A stretch of DNA of 26,994 nt from Sulfurivirga caldicuralii (GTDB lineage: Bacteria > Pseudomonadota > Gammaproteobacteria > Thiomicrospirales > Thiomicrospiraceae). This document shows positions 1-6,824 of this stretch, in pieces; the first letter of the stretch is position 1, and the number at the start of each line of letters is the position of its first letter. The notes beneath the pieces were generated by a model. That model saw only the letters and a program-made list of their open reading frames with translations. It ran no database searches and was not told the origin of the DNA. The DNA lies in NCBI GenBank assembly GCA_015661715.1, contig DQVN01000105.1:1-26994 (forward strand). Reading direction: 5' to 3'. A program made the position numbers and the translations under genes.

Positions 1-582
1 ACGGTGACCCGGGGGCAAGGCGCGCGCGGCTATCGCCCCCCGCAAGCGGAGGTACCCTGTTGCATTGTTCAGTTTACCCCGGGTCTGCCAGCATCGATAG
101 CACCGCTGACCGTGACCATCAGTCAGGTGGTGTGGGCGCAGCCGGTGCAATTGGTGGGCATCAAGCATCTGAATCGCCTGCCGCAGGTATTGGCGGCGCA
201 GCAGTTGCCTGATGGTTGCGATGAAGCACTGATGCAGGATGCTCGGCATCATTTGATCAGCGGAATCAGCAGTGCGTTGGTGGGGCGGCTGGGAAAAATC
301 CTCTATTCTCCCGTTTTGGATACAGTCGGTGTGGAAAGCACCACGGTACAGGCGCTGCGTCATGCCGCCCAGTCTCTAGGATGGCAGTGGCACACCACGC
401 ATCTGCCCATGGGTCGTTTGCTACAGATGGAGGGGGTGGCGTTGCTGAATGCGGTGCGGGGGTTGCAGCCGGTGGCCCGTTTGCGCACCTCGATAGAAAA
501 ATACTTTGATATCGACGGTTGGGCGCCTTTGACGGAAGCGTTAGCACAGTGGCAACGGGAAGCGCAATGGTGCGGCGAATGA
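1..582 (+). CDS. pabC: Aminodeoxychorismate lyase PabC, 5'-truncated by window edge
   Basis: PLP enzyme of fold type IV that splits 4-amino-4-deoxychorismate into p-aminobenzoate and pyruvate for folate synthesis. The reading frame is open from base 1, so the N-terminal third lies outside the window. The visible part starts in the RGxGxRGY segment and contains GIKHLNRLPQVL, which carries the Schiff-base lysine, and then LYSPVLDTVGV, matching the family's YTPxLxxxGV strand. The segment that normally reads E-x-x-x-x-N-L-F is LISGISSALVG here, so the family Glu and Asn appear to be replaced. The stop codon overlaps the start region of mltG, and pabC-mltG-tmk-holB is the usual gammaproteobacterial order. 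Identity is supported by motif and context; full activity is uncertain because of the altered segment. Confidence 0.85.
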   Translation, partial: TVTRGQGARGYRPPQAEVPCCIVQFTPGLPASIAPLTVTISQVVWAQPVQLVGIKHLNRLPQVLAAQQLPDGCDEALMQDARHHLISGISSALVGRLGKILYSPVLDTVGVESTTVQALRHAAQSLGWQWHTTHLPMGRLLQMEGVALLNAVRGLQPVARLRTSIEKYFDIDGWAPLTEALAQWQREAQWCGE

Positions 583-1550
583 AATGGACCTTGGCCATAG
601 GCGCTGGGCTGTTGCTCGGTGTGGCTGTGGTGCTGGCGGTGATCAAGGGGATGTTTGATCACCCCCTGCTGCCCCGGGCGGATCAGCAGGTGCTGGCTGT
701 TGCTCCTTCGGTCGCGGAGACGCTGCAGCGCCTGGAGGCCCATGGGCTGAAAGCACCCTGGTTGTTCAAGGTCTACCTGTGGTGGGCGGGACTGGATCGG
801 CGTATTCAGGCTGGAGAGGTGCGCTTAAATGCCCATTGGAATATGGCGCAACTGGCTCAGGCATTGGTCAGCGGCCCGCGGGTGCAGTATGCGATAACGC
901 TGATTCCCGGCACCACCTTCGATGAAGCCTGGCAAAAAATCCGTAACCATCCTAAGATCAAGGTTACTTTGGCGGATAAGGTCGAAGCGCGGCGTCGGCT
1001 GCAGGTGAAGGCGTTGGAAGGGCAACTGTTGCCGGAGACCTATTTTTTTCCGGCCAACACCACGGATGCGCAACTGCTGCGTATGGCCCACCGCGCCCTG
1101 TGGGACTATCTGCAACAGGCCTGGCCGAAACGCGCGCCAGAGCTCCCTCTGAAAACGCCCTATGAGGCACTGATTCTGGCCTCCATTGTGGAAAAGGAGA
1201 CGGGGCGTGCCGAGGAGCGGGCGTTGATTGCCGGTGTGTTTATCAACCGGCTGCGCAAAGGCATGCGCCTGCAGTCCGACCCAACCACCATTTACGGATT
1301 GGGTGAGGCTTTTGACGGTAACCTCACCCGGGCGCATCTGCGGCAATATACACCGTACAACACCTATCGTATAAAGCGGCTTCCGCCTACGCCCATCGCG
1401 TTGGCCAGCCGCCAGAGCATTGATGCGGTACTGCATCCAGCCGCCACCCGCGCATTGTATTTCGTTGCCAAGGGAGATGGCAGTCATCATTTTTCCGCCA
1501 CCTTGGCGGAGCATAATCGCGCCGTGCGCCGTTATCAGAAGGGGCAATAG
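567..1550 (+). CDS. mltG: Endolytic murein transglycosylase MltG (YceG-like)
   Basis: Inner-membrane lytic transglycosylase that cuts nascent glycan strands in the periplasm and terminates peptidoglycan chain elongation. The N-terminus has a short basic patch (RRMK) followed by one hydrophobic anchor of about 20 residues, then the YceG domain. The catalytic region ASIVEKETGRAEERALIAGV contains the expected Glu, followed by FINRLRKGMRLQSDPTTIYGLG, which is highly typical of the family. The frame is open further upstream inside pabC. I chose the ATG at 567, preceded by GGGAAG; the ATG at 579 overlaps the pabC stop as ATGA and is an equally reasonable start. tmk begins one base after the stop. 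Confidence 0.92.
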   Translation: MVRRMKWTLAIGAGLLLGVAVVLAVIKGMFDHPLLPRADQQVLAVAPSVAETLQRLEAHGLKAPWLFKVYLWWAGLDRRIQAGEVRLNAHWNMAQLAQALVSGPRVQYAITLIPGTTFDEAWQKIRNHPKIKVTLADKVEARRRLQVKALEGQLLPETYFFPANTTDAQLLRMAHRALWDYLQQAWPKRAPELPLKTPYEALILASIVEKETGRAEERALIAGVFINRLRKGMRLQSDPTTIYGLGEAFDGNLTRAHLRQYTPYNTYRIKRLPPTPIALASRQSIDAVLHPAATRALYFVAKGDGSHHFSATLAEHNRAVRRYQKGQ

Positions 1551-1551
1551 G

Positions 1552-2172
1552 ATGCAGGGTAAGTTCATCGTACTGGAAGGCGTGGAAGGGGCGGGCAAAA
1601 GCACCAACCTGGCGTTTATCCAGCGTTGGCTGTCGCATCGCGGCTTTGATGTGCTGACGACGCGGGAGCCTGGCGGTACACCCATTGGTGAGCAGATCCG
1701 CACAATACTGCTCAATCCCCATAACCGCACTATGTGCGTGGATACTGAAGCCCTGCTCATGTTCGCCGCCCGGGCGCAGCATGTGAGAGAAAAGATCAAG
1801 CCGGCCCTGGCACAAGGCCAGTGGGTGATTTGCGACCGTTTTGTGGATGCCAGTTATGCCTATCAGGGCGTGGCCCGTGGGATGCCCTTTGCGCGTCTGG
1901 ACGCCCTGGCGGAATGGACTCTGCAGGGCTTTCACGCGCATATGACCTTTATTTTTGATCTACCGCCAGAAGTGGGAATGGCGCGGGTGGCGGCCCGGGG
2001 CGAGGGCAAGGATCGCTTTGAGCTGGAAGATCTCTCTTTCTTTGCCCGTGTGCGTCAGGCCTATTTGGATCGGGCCGCGTTGGCGCCGGCGCGTTATGCC
2101 GTGATTGACGCAGCCCAACCCTTGCCTGAGGTGCAGCGCCAGATCGAGCGGGTATTGGAGCGGCTGATATGA
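1552..2172 (+). CDS. tmk: Thymidylate kinase
   Basis: Cytoplasmic kinase converting dTMP to dTDP for DNA synthesis. The 206-residue length is normal. The N-terminus MQGKFIVLEGVEGAGKST holds the P-loop at about residues 10-18, the DR(F/Y) motif appears in CDRFVDASYAYQG, and a LID-like arginine segment appears in ARGEGKDRFE. The frame is open upstream into mltG, but the family begins at this ATG, which follows a GAAGGGG ribosome-binding sequence. The stop overlaps the holB start by four bases (ATGA), consistent with translational coupling in the pabC-mltG-tmk-holB-tatD run. Confidence 0.97.
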   Translation: MQGKFIVLEGVEGAGKSTNLAFIQRWLSHRGFDVLTTREPGGTPIGEQIRTILLNPHNRTMCVDTEALLMFAARAQHVREKIKPALAQGQWVICDRFVDASYAYQGVARGMPFARLDALAEWTLQGFHAHMTFIFDLPPEVGMARVAARGEGKDRFELEDLSFFARVRQAYLDRAALAPARYAVIDAAQPLPEVQRQIERVLERLI

Positions 2173-3074
2173 GCGGTGCGCCTTTGCCGTGGCAACAGGG
2201 TTTTTGGCAGCAGTGGCAGGCCTATCGCCGGCAACCGTCCCATGCTTACCTGTTGATGGGTGAGCAGGGTATGGGAGTGGATGAGCTGGCGCAGGCTATG
2301 GCGCGTAGCCTGCTGTGTCCGGCGGGCGGTTGTGGTCAGTGTGCCGCCTGCCATCAGTTTGCGGCAGGTACCCATGCGGATTTTTACCAACAAACCGTGC
2401 CTGAGGGCAAGCGGGACATTCCCGTGGAGGCCATTCGCACCCTGAACGAGTGGGTGGTGGAGACCGCCCATGCCGCCGATGGGCACAAGGTGGTGTGGCT
2501 GCATCCGGTGGAAGCGCTGAATGAGGCTTCCGCCAATGCTTTGCTTAAAACCCTGGAGGAGCCGCCGCCGCGCACCACTTTCATCCTGCAAGGCGCCCAT
2601 GTGGGGCAGGTATTGCCCACCATTCGCAGTCGCTGTCAGCATCTCCATGCCCCACGGCCGAGCCAGGCGGCGGCTTTGGCATGGCTGCAGGAACAGTTGC
2701 CGGACTATGGCGCTGATCAGTTGCAGCGGGCGCTGATGCTGCAGTTTGGCGCGCCCCTGGCGGTGGTGGCCTGGTTGAATCAGGGGGGATGGCAGCGCTA
2801 TGAGCACTGGCGCCAACAGATGAACGCCCTAGCTCAGGGGCGGCAGGACCTGGTGCAAGTGGCCTCTGATTGGGCAGGGTGGATGGATGTCACCGAACCC
2901 TTGCGTCTTCTGCTGGCTTGGAGCGCTCAACAGTTGCGTCAATCGCCGCAGTTGCGCTGGCATCGCCTGCAGCAGGTGATCGTGGAAGCCCTGGCCGCCT
3001 TGGCCGGCAGCGCCAACAAACAGTTGATGCTGGAGCAGGTGCTGGTTGAATTTGTTTATGGCAAACAAGATTGA
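2169..3074 (+). CDS. holB: DNA polymerase III subunit delta'
   Basis: Clamp-loader subunit delta' of the DNA polymerase III holoenzyme. It is an AAA+ fold protein of 301 residues. As is usual for delta', the P-loop is degenerate (GEQGMGVDEL, no GKT). Four cysteines at residues 50, 55, 58 and 61 (CPAGGCGQCAAC) form the zinc module. NALLKTLEEPPPRTTFIL and the sensor region TIRSRCQ follow. Translation is coupled to tmk by an ATGA overlap. In Pseudomonas-type genomes a pilZ gene often lies between holB and tatD; here only nine bases separate them, so that gene is absent or elsewhere. Confidence 0.95.
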   Translation: MSGAPLPWQQGFWQQWQAYRRQPSHAYLLMGEQGMGVDELAQAMARSLLCPAGGCGQCAACHQFAAGTHADFYQQTVPEGKRDIPVEAIRTLNEWVVETAHAADGHKVVWLHPVEALNEASANALLKTLEEPPPRTTFILQGAHVGQVLPTIRSRCQHLHAPRPSQAAALAWLQEQLPDYGADQLQRALMLQFGAPLAVVAWLNQGGWQRYEHWRQQMNALAQGRQDLVQVASDWAGWMDVTEPLRLLLAWSAQQLRQSPQLRWHRLQQVIVEALAALAGSANKQLMLEQVLVEFVYGKQD

Positions 3075-3083
3075 GGAATCATC

Positions 3084-3866
3084 ATGCGTATTACCGATAG
3101 CCACTGTCATCTGAACAGGATTCCGCACCAGGTGGGTCGTGTGGAAGAGATTATCCAGCAGGCCGCCGAGCTGGATGTAACCCGTATGCTGTGTGTCGCC
3201 ATCAGCCCGGATCGTTGGGATGAGGTGATCGAGCTGGCTGAGCGTTTTGACAATGTCTATGCCACAGTGGGCATACATCCCACCACGGATGCGGCGGTGG
3301 TCTTGGATGAGACACGCTTGTGTGAGCTGGCGCAGCATCCCAAGGTGATTGCCGTGGGCGAGATTGGTCTGGACTACTTTCACCACAAGCCGGACAAGGA
3401 GGATTTGACCTGGATGGTTGAGCGCTTCCGTCGGCAGATTCAACTGGCCAAGGCGGTGAATCTGCCGGTGATTATTCATACCCGGGAATCCACCCCGGAT
3501 CTGTTGGATATTCTGGAAGAGGAGGGCGCTGAAACGGTAGGTGGGATTATGCACTGCTTTGTGGATGACCTGGCCAGCGCTCAGCGGGCCATGGACATGG
3601 GCTTTTACATCTCCTTTTCCGGTATCCTCACCTTCAACAGCGCCAAGGCCCTGCAAGAGGTGGCCAAAGCCATCCCGGCGGATCGCCTGCTGGTGGAGAC
3701 CGACAGTCCCTATCTGGCGCCCGTACCCTATCGGGGCAAGGTCAATCAGCCCGGTTACACCCGCTATGTGGTGGAAAAGCTGGCGCAGTTGCGCGGTGAA
3801 ACGCCGGAAGCAATCGCCGAACAGACCTGGCAGAACTTCAACCGCCTGTTTGGACTGAGCGACTGA
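3084..3866 (+). CDS. TatD family metal-dependent DNase/hydrolase (YcfH-like)
   Basis: Amidohydrolase-fold metallohydrolase of the TatD family; relatives have 3'-5' DNase activity, and the substrate of the YcfH branch is not settled. The 260-residue protein shows the complete metal-binding set: His7 and His9 in TDSHCHL, Glu93 in VGEIGLDYF, His132 in IIHTRES, His157 in MHCF and Asp207 in ETDSPYLAP. A good ribosome-binding site (TGAGGAATC) precedes the ATG. Its stop shares a base with the start of the following ABC transporter (TGATG), and it sits after holB as in most relatives. Confidence 0.93.
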   Translation: MRITDSHCHLNRIPHQVGRVEEIIQQAAELDVTRMLCVAISPDRWDEVIELAERFDNVYATVGIHPTTDAAVVLDETRLCELAQHPKVIAVGEIGLDYFHHKPDKEDLTWMVERFRRQIQLAKAVNLPVIIHTRESTPDLLDILEEEGAETVGGIMHCFVDDLASAQRAMDMGFYISFSGILTFNSAKALQEVAKAIPADRLLVETDSPYLAPVPYRGKVNQPGYTRYVVEKLAQLRGETPEAIAEQTWQNFNRLFGLSD

Positions 3867-5644
3867 TGCAGCCTTACACCTGGCAGCGCATTTGGGTTTT
3901 GGTGCGCGCCCATAAGCGGGCGCTCATCCTGGCCCATTTGATCGCGATTGCCGCAGCGGCGGCAACCGTGCCGGTGCCCCTGTTGATTCCGCTGCTGGTG
4001 GATGAGGTGCTGTTGCACCATCCAGGACCGCTGGTAGCGTGGATGAACGGGATTTTTCCCCACAGTTGGCATGGGCCGGTGCTCTATATTGGCTTTATCA
4101 CGCTGGTCACCATTGCCCTGCGTCTGCTTGGATTGGGATTGGGCATCTGGCAGAGTCGTAATTTCACCCTCATCGGCAAGCATGTCACCTGGCAGATCCG
4201 CCAGGATTTGCTGGCACGACTGCGTCGGGTTTCCATGAGCGCTTATGCCCGGTTAGGGTCCGGGTCGGTGAGCGCCACCCTGGTCAATGATGTCAACACC
4301 ATCGATGACTTCATTGGCACCACCATCAGCAAGCTGATCGTGGCGGTGCTCTCCCTGGTGGGCGTCTCTGCCGTGCTGCTCTGGCTCAACTGGCAACTGG
4401 CCCTGTTTATTCTGCTGCTCAATCCCGTGGTCATCTACTTTACCCTGGTGTTGGGGCGGCGGGTGCGGGAGCTGAAAAAAAGGGAAAACACCGCCCTGGC
4501 CGCTTTTCAACAGGCGGTGACCGAAACGCTGGATGCGCTGCAGCAGGTACGCGCCGCTGGAAAAGAGACGCACTTTTTCACCCGGCTGAACCTGCTGGCA
4601 CGCCAGGTGCGAGATGAAGCAGGGCGCTTTGTGTGGAAATCGGACGCCGCCAGCCGCCTCTCCTTTATGATCTTTCTCATCGGCTTTGATATTTTCCGCA
4701 TGGCGGGCATGCTGATGGTGTTGTGGTCCGACCTGACCATCGGCGAGATGCTGGCAATCTTCGGCTACCTATGGTTTATGATGGGGCCGGTGCAGGAGAT
4801 CCTCTCCATTCAATACAGCTATGCCGCAGCCAGTGGCGCGTTGGCGCGCATTAATCAAGTGCTGGCGTTGGCGCAAGAGCCGGAGCCACAGGGCCATGAA
4901 AACCCCTTTGTCCGGCCACCGGTAGGCATTCGTGTGCGCGATCTCACCTTCACCTACCCCGATCAGGACACCCCGGTACTGCGTCAGGTGACCTTCGATG
5001 TGGCCCCCGGAGAAAAGGTCGCCTTTGTGGGCGGCTCCGGCGGTGGCAAAACCACCCTGGTCAATCTGCTATTGGGCTTTTATACACCCCAACAGGGGTG
5101 TATCTGCTACAACGACACCCCCATCGAACGCATTGATCGTCGGGCACTGCGCACCCATGTGGCCGTCGTGCTGCAGCAGCCCATGCTGTTTAACGACACC
5201 ATCCGTTTCAATCTCACCTTGGGTGAAGCCATGGAAGAAGCCAAATTATGGCAGGCGCTGGAGATGGCCCAGGCCGATGCGTTCGTGCGCGCCCAGCCCC
5301 AGGGACTGGATACCGTGGTGGGGCGCAATGGCATCAAACTCTCCGGCGGCCAACGCCAGCGTCTGGCGATTGCGCGTATGATCCTGCAAGATCCACAGGT
5401 GGTGATTATGGATGAAGCCACCTCAGCACTGGACGGGGAGACAGAACGCCATCTCTATGACGCCCTACGGCCCTGGTTGGTCCAGCGTACCGCACTGATC
5501 GTGGCACACCGCCTCACCTCTGTATTGCAAGCTGAGCGCATTATCGTATTTGAAGATGGCCAGGTGGTAGAGCAGGGGGATCATACAGCACTACTGCGCC
5601 AGCAAGGCACCTATTGGCGCCTATATGGACAGAAAGAGGGTTAA
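3866..5644 (+). CDS. ABC exporter, fused permease and ATPase (MsbA-like)
   Basis: Inner-membrane ABC transporter with the permease and ATPase in one chain of 592 residues, expected to work as a homodimer. The N-terminal half has about six hydrophobic segments (roughly residues 15-310). The C-terminal ATPase has Walker A GGSGGGKTT (about 388), a Q-loop VVLQQP, signature LSGGQ (about 491), Walker B VVIMDEAT (about 511) and the switch His in AHRLTS (about 546). The architecture matches lipid or multidrug exporters; MsbA is one possibility, but no lpxK follows, so the substrate cannot be assigned. It is the last gene of the run that begins with pabC, and its start overlaps the tatD stop. Confidence 0.88.
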   Translation: MQPYTWQRIWVLVRAHKRALILAHLIAIAAAAATVPVPLLIPLLVDEVLLHHPGPLVAWMNGIFPHSWHGPVLYIGFITLVTIALRLLGLGLGIWQSRNFTLIGKHVTWQIRQDLLARLRRVSMSAYARLGSGSVSATLVNDVNTIDDFIGTTISKLIVAVLSLVGVSAVLLWLNWQLALFILLLNPVVIYFTLVLGRRVRELKKRENTALAAFQQAVTETLDALQQVRAAGKETHFFTRLNLLARQVRDEAGRFVWKSDAASRLSFMIFLIGFDIFRMAGMLMVLWSDLTIGEMLAIFGYLWFMMGPVQEILSIQYSYAAASGALARINQVLALAQEPEPQGHENPFVRPPVGIRVRDLTFTYPDQDTPVLRQVTFDVAPGEKVAFVGGSGGGKTTLVNLLLGFYTPQQGCICYNDTPIERIDRRALRTHVAVVLQQPMLFNDTIRFNLTLGEAMEEAKLWQALEMAQADAFVRAQPQGLDTVVGRNGIKLSGGQRQRLAIARMILQDPQVVIMDEATSALDGETERHLYDALRPWLVQRTALIVAHRLTSVLQAERIIVFEDGQVVEQGDHTALLRQQGTYWRLYGQKEG

Positions 5645-5663
5645 AACACCTCAATTCGGTGTT
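5645..5663 (-). terminator. Weak hairpin between convergent genes
   Basis: Arms AACACC (5645-5650) and GGTGTT (5658-5663) pair perfectly around a 7-base loop. Read on the minus strand the second arm runs into TTTT, so it could help stop transcription coming from the copper operon. The stem is short and the T-run brief, so this is tentative. Confidence 0.3.
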
Positions 5664-5700
5664 AATAAGCCATTTAATGGGAATTTTCAAGCTTATTCAC

Positions 5701-5738
5701 GCCGAAAAAATGCGGGCTGAAAAATTCGGGGGACCCCT
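5701..5738 (-). repeat. Short dispersed repeat copy A, terminator-like, after the copper chaperone gene
   Basis: Directly after the minus-strand stop codon the sequence has GGGGTCCCCC, then GAATTTTTCA, a GC-rich block and ATTTTTT. The same order of blocks occurs at 25946-25986 after panC, on the other strand. The GC palindrome followed by a T-run could serve as a transcription terminator for the copper operon. The repeat status rests on this one pairwise comparison by eye. Confidence 0.5.
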
Positions 5739-6215
5739 TTAATGGGCCATGGGTTGCCCCATGGGATGGTGTTTCATGCCGGTATGAATCATTTTTACCG
5801 GTATGCTGAGCTGTTTTGTGCTGCCATCTTGGAAGGTGAGGGTGAGATGCACCTGATCGCCAGGATTGAGGGGTTTTTTTAGTTTGATTAGCATGATGTG
5901 ATAGCCGCCGGGTTTTAATTCCACTTTACCGTGAGCGGGGATGGGGATGCGTTTGACCGGACGCATGCGCATGATGCCCTGGTCATGGATATGGGTGTGC
6001 AGTTCTGTCACTGCGGCTACATCCGCTTGGGCGCCGATCAAGGCGGTGGCATCGCCGCGATTGTTCAGTACCATGAAGGCAGCACTGGCTGCTGCAGTGG
6101 GTGGTACGGCGCGGACATGGGGGTTCAGCACATCTATCTGGTCTGCATCGGCTGCCAGGGTGGGCAGATTAACGCTCATGGCCATGAGTGCGGCAGTCAA
6201 AACTTTTCTTAGCAT
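5739..6215 (-). CDS. Periplasmic copper chaperone, PCu(A)C family
   Basis: Periplasmic Cu(I) chaperone that passes copper to the CuA centre of cytochrome c oxidase or to SCO proteins. The 158-residue precursor starts with a signal peptide (MLRKVLTAALMAMSVNLPTLAA). The family ligand pattern HX10MX21HXM is met exactly: His73, Met84, His106 and Met108. A His/Met-rich tail (HTGMKHHPMGQPMAH) may add copper sites. The start is fixed by an AAGGAGGA ribosome-binding site that overlaps the end of the upstream SCO gene, with one base between that stop and this ATG, so the two are co-translated. It is the last gene of the copper operon. Confidence 0.95.
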   Translation of the reverse strand: MLRKVLTAALMAMSVNLPTLAADADQIDVLNPHVRAVPPTAAASAAFMVLNNRGDATALIGAQADVAAVTELHTHIHDQGIMRMRPVKRIPIPAHGKVELKPGGYHIMLIKLKKPLNPGDQVHLTLTFQDGSTKQLSIPVKMIHTGMKHHPMGQPMAH

Positions 6216-6216
6216 G

Positions 6217-6813
6217 TTATTCCTCCTTGAGGTGTTGTTGGATGACCTGTTTGAATTGGTCCACGGTGGTGCCGTGGGGTAGTTGGGTGATGAGGCGTCC
6301 CTGCGGGTCGATCAGATAGGTAAATGCGGAGTGATCCACCAGATAACCCATGGCGCTGTCTTTAACCGGCACCATGCGATAGACGGCGCCGTAATTTCGT
6401 ACAATCCTATCAATCTCTTTTTTGCTGCCGGTTAGGCCAATAATATTGGCGCCAAAATAGTCTGCATACTGCTGCAGGCGTTGTGGCGTATCCCGTTGGG
6501 GATCGACAGAGACAAACAGGATTTGTACCTGTTTTTGTGCTTGCGGGGGGAGTTGGCGCCAGGCCACGGCCAGGTTACCCAGATTTGTCGGGCAGATGTC
6601 CGGGCAGAAGGTGTAGCCGAAATAGAGCAGCACCCATTTGCCGCGAAAATCATGTAGAGTGACCGGTCCATGGGCGGCGGTCAGGGTGAAGTCGCCCCCT
6701 AGTGGTGGCCCGCTCAAGGCGGGTGGGTTTTTATTCCATTGCATCCAACCGATCACTGCAGCCGCTATGGCGGCGGCCAATAGGAGCAACAAGGCCAAAA
6801 TCGGTTTGCGCAT
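6217..6813 (-). CDS. SCO1/SenC/PrrC family copper-binding thioredoxin-fold protein
   Basis: Membrane-anchored, periplasm-facing thioredoxin-fold protein involved in assembling the CuA site of cytochrome oxidase. The chain is 198 residues with an N-terminal hydrophobic anchor (about residues 4-24). The copper ligands are present: Cys70 and Cys74 in FCPDICPTN and His161 in VDHSAF. A ribosome-binding AGGAAAG lies in the 11-base gap after the TonB receptor stop. Placement between an OprC-type outer-membrane receptor and a PCu(A)C chaperone supports a single copper-handling pathway across the envelope. Confidence 0.95.
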   Translation of the reverse strand: MRKPILALLLLLAAAIAAAVIGWMQWNKNPPALSGPPLGGDFTLTAAHGPVTLHDFRGKWVLLYFGYTFCPDICPTNLGNLAVAWRQLPPQAQKQVQILFVSVDPQRDTPQRLQQYADYFGANIIGLTGSKKEIDRIVRNYGAVYRMVPVKDSAMGYLVDHSAFTYLIDPQGRLITQLPHGTTVDQFKQVIQQHLKEE

Positions 6814-6824
6814 AAGGCTTTCCT

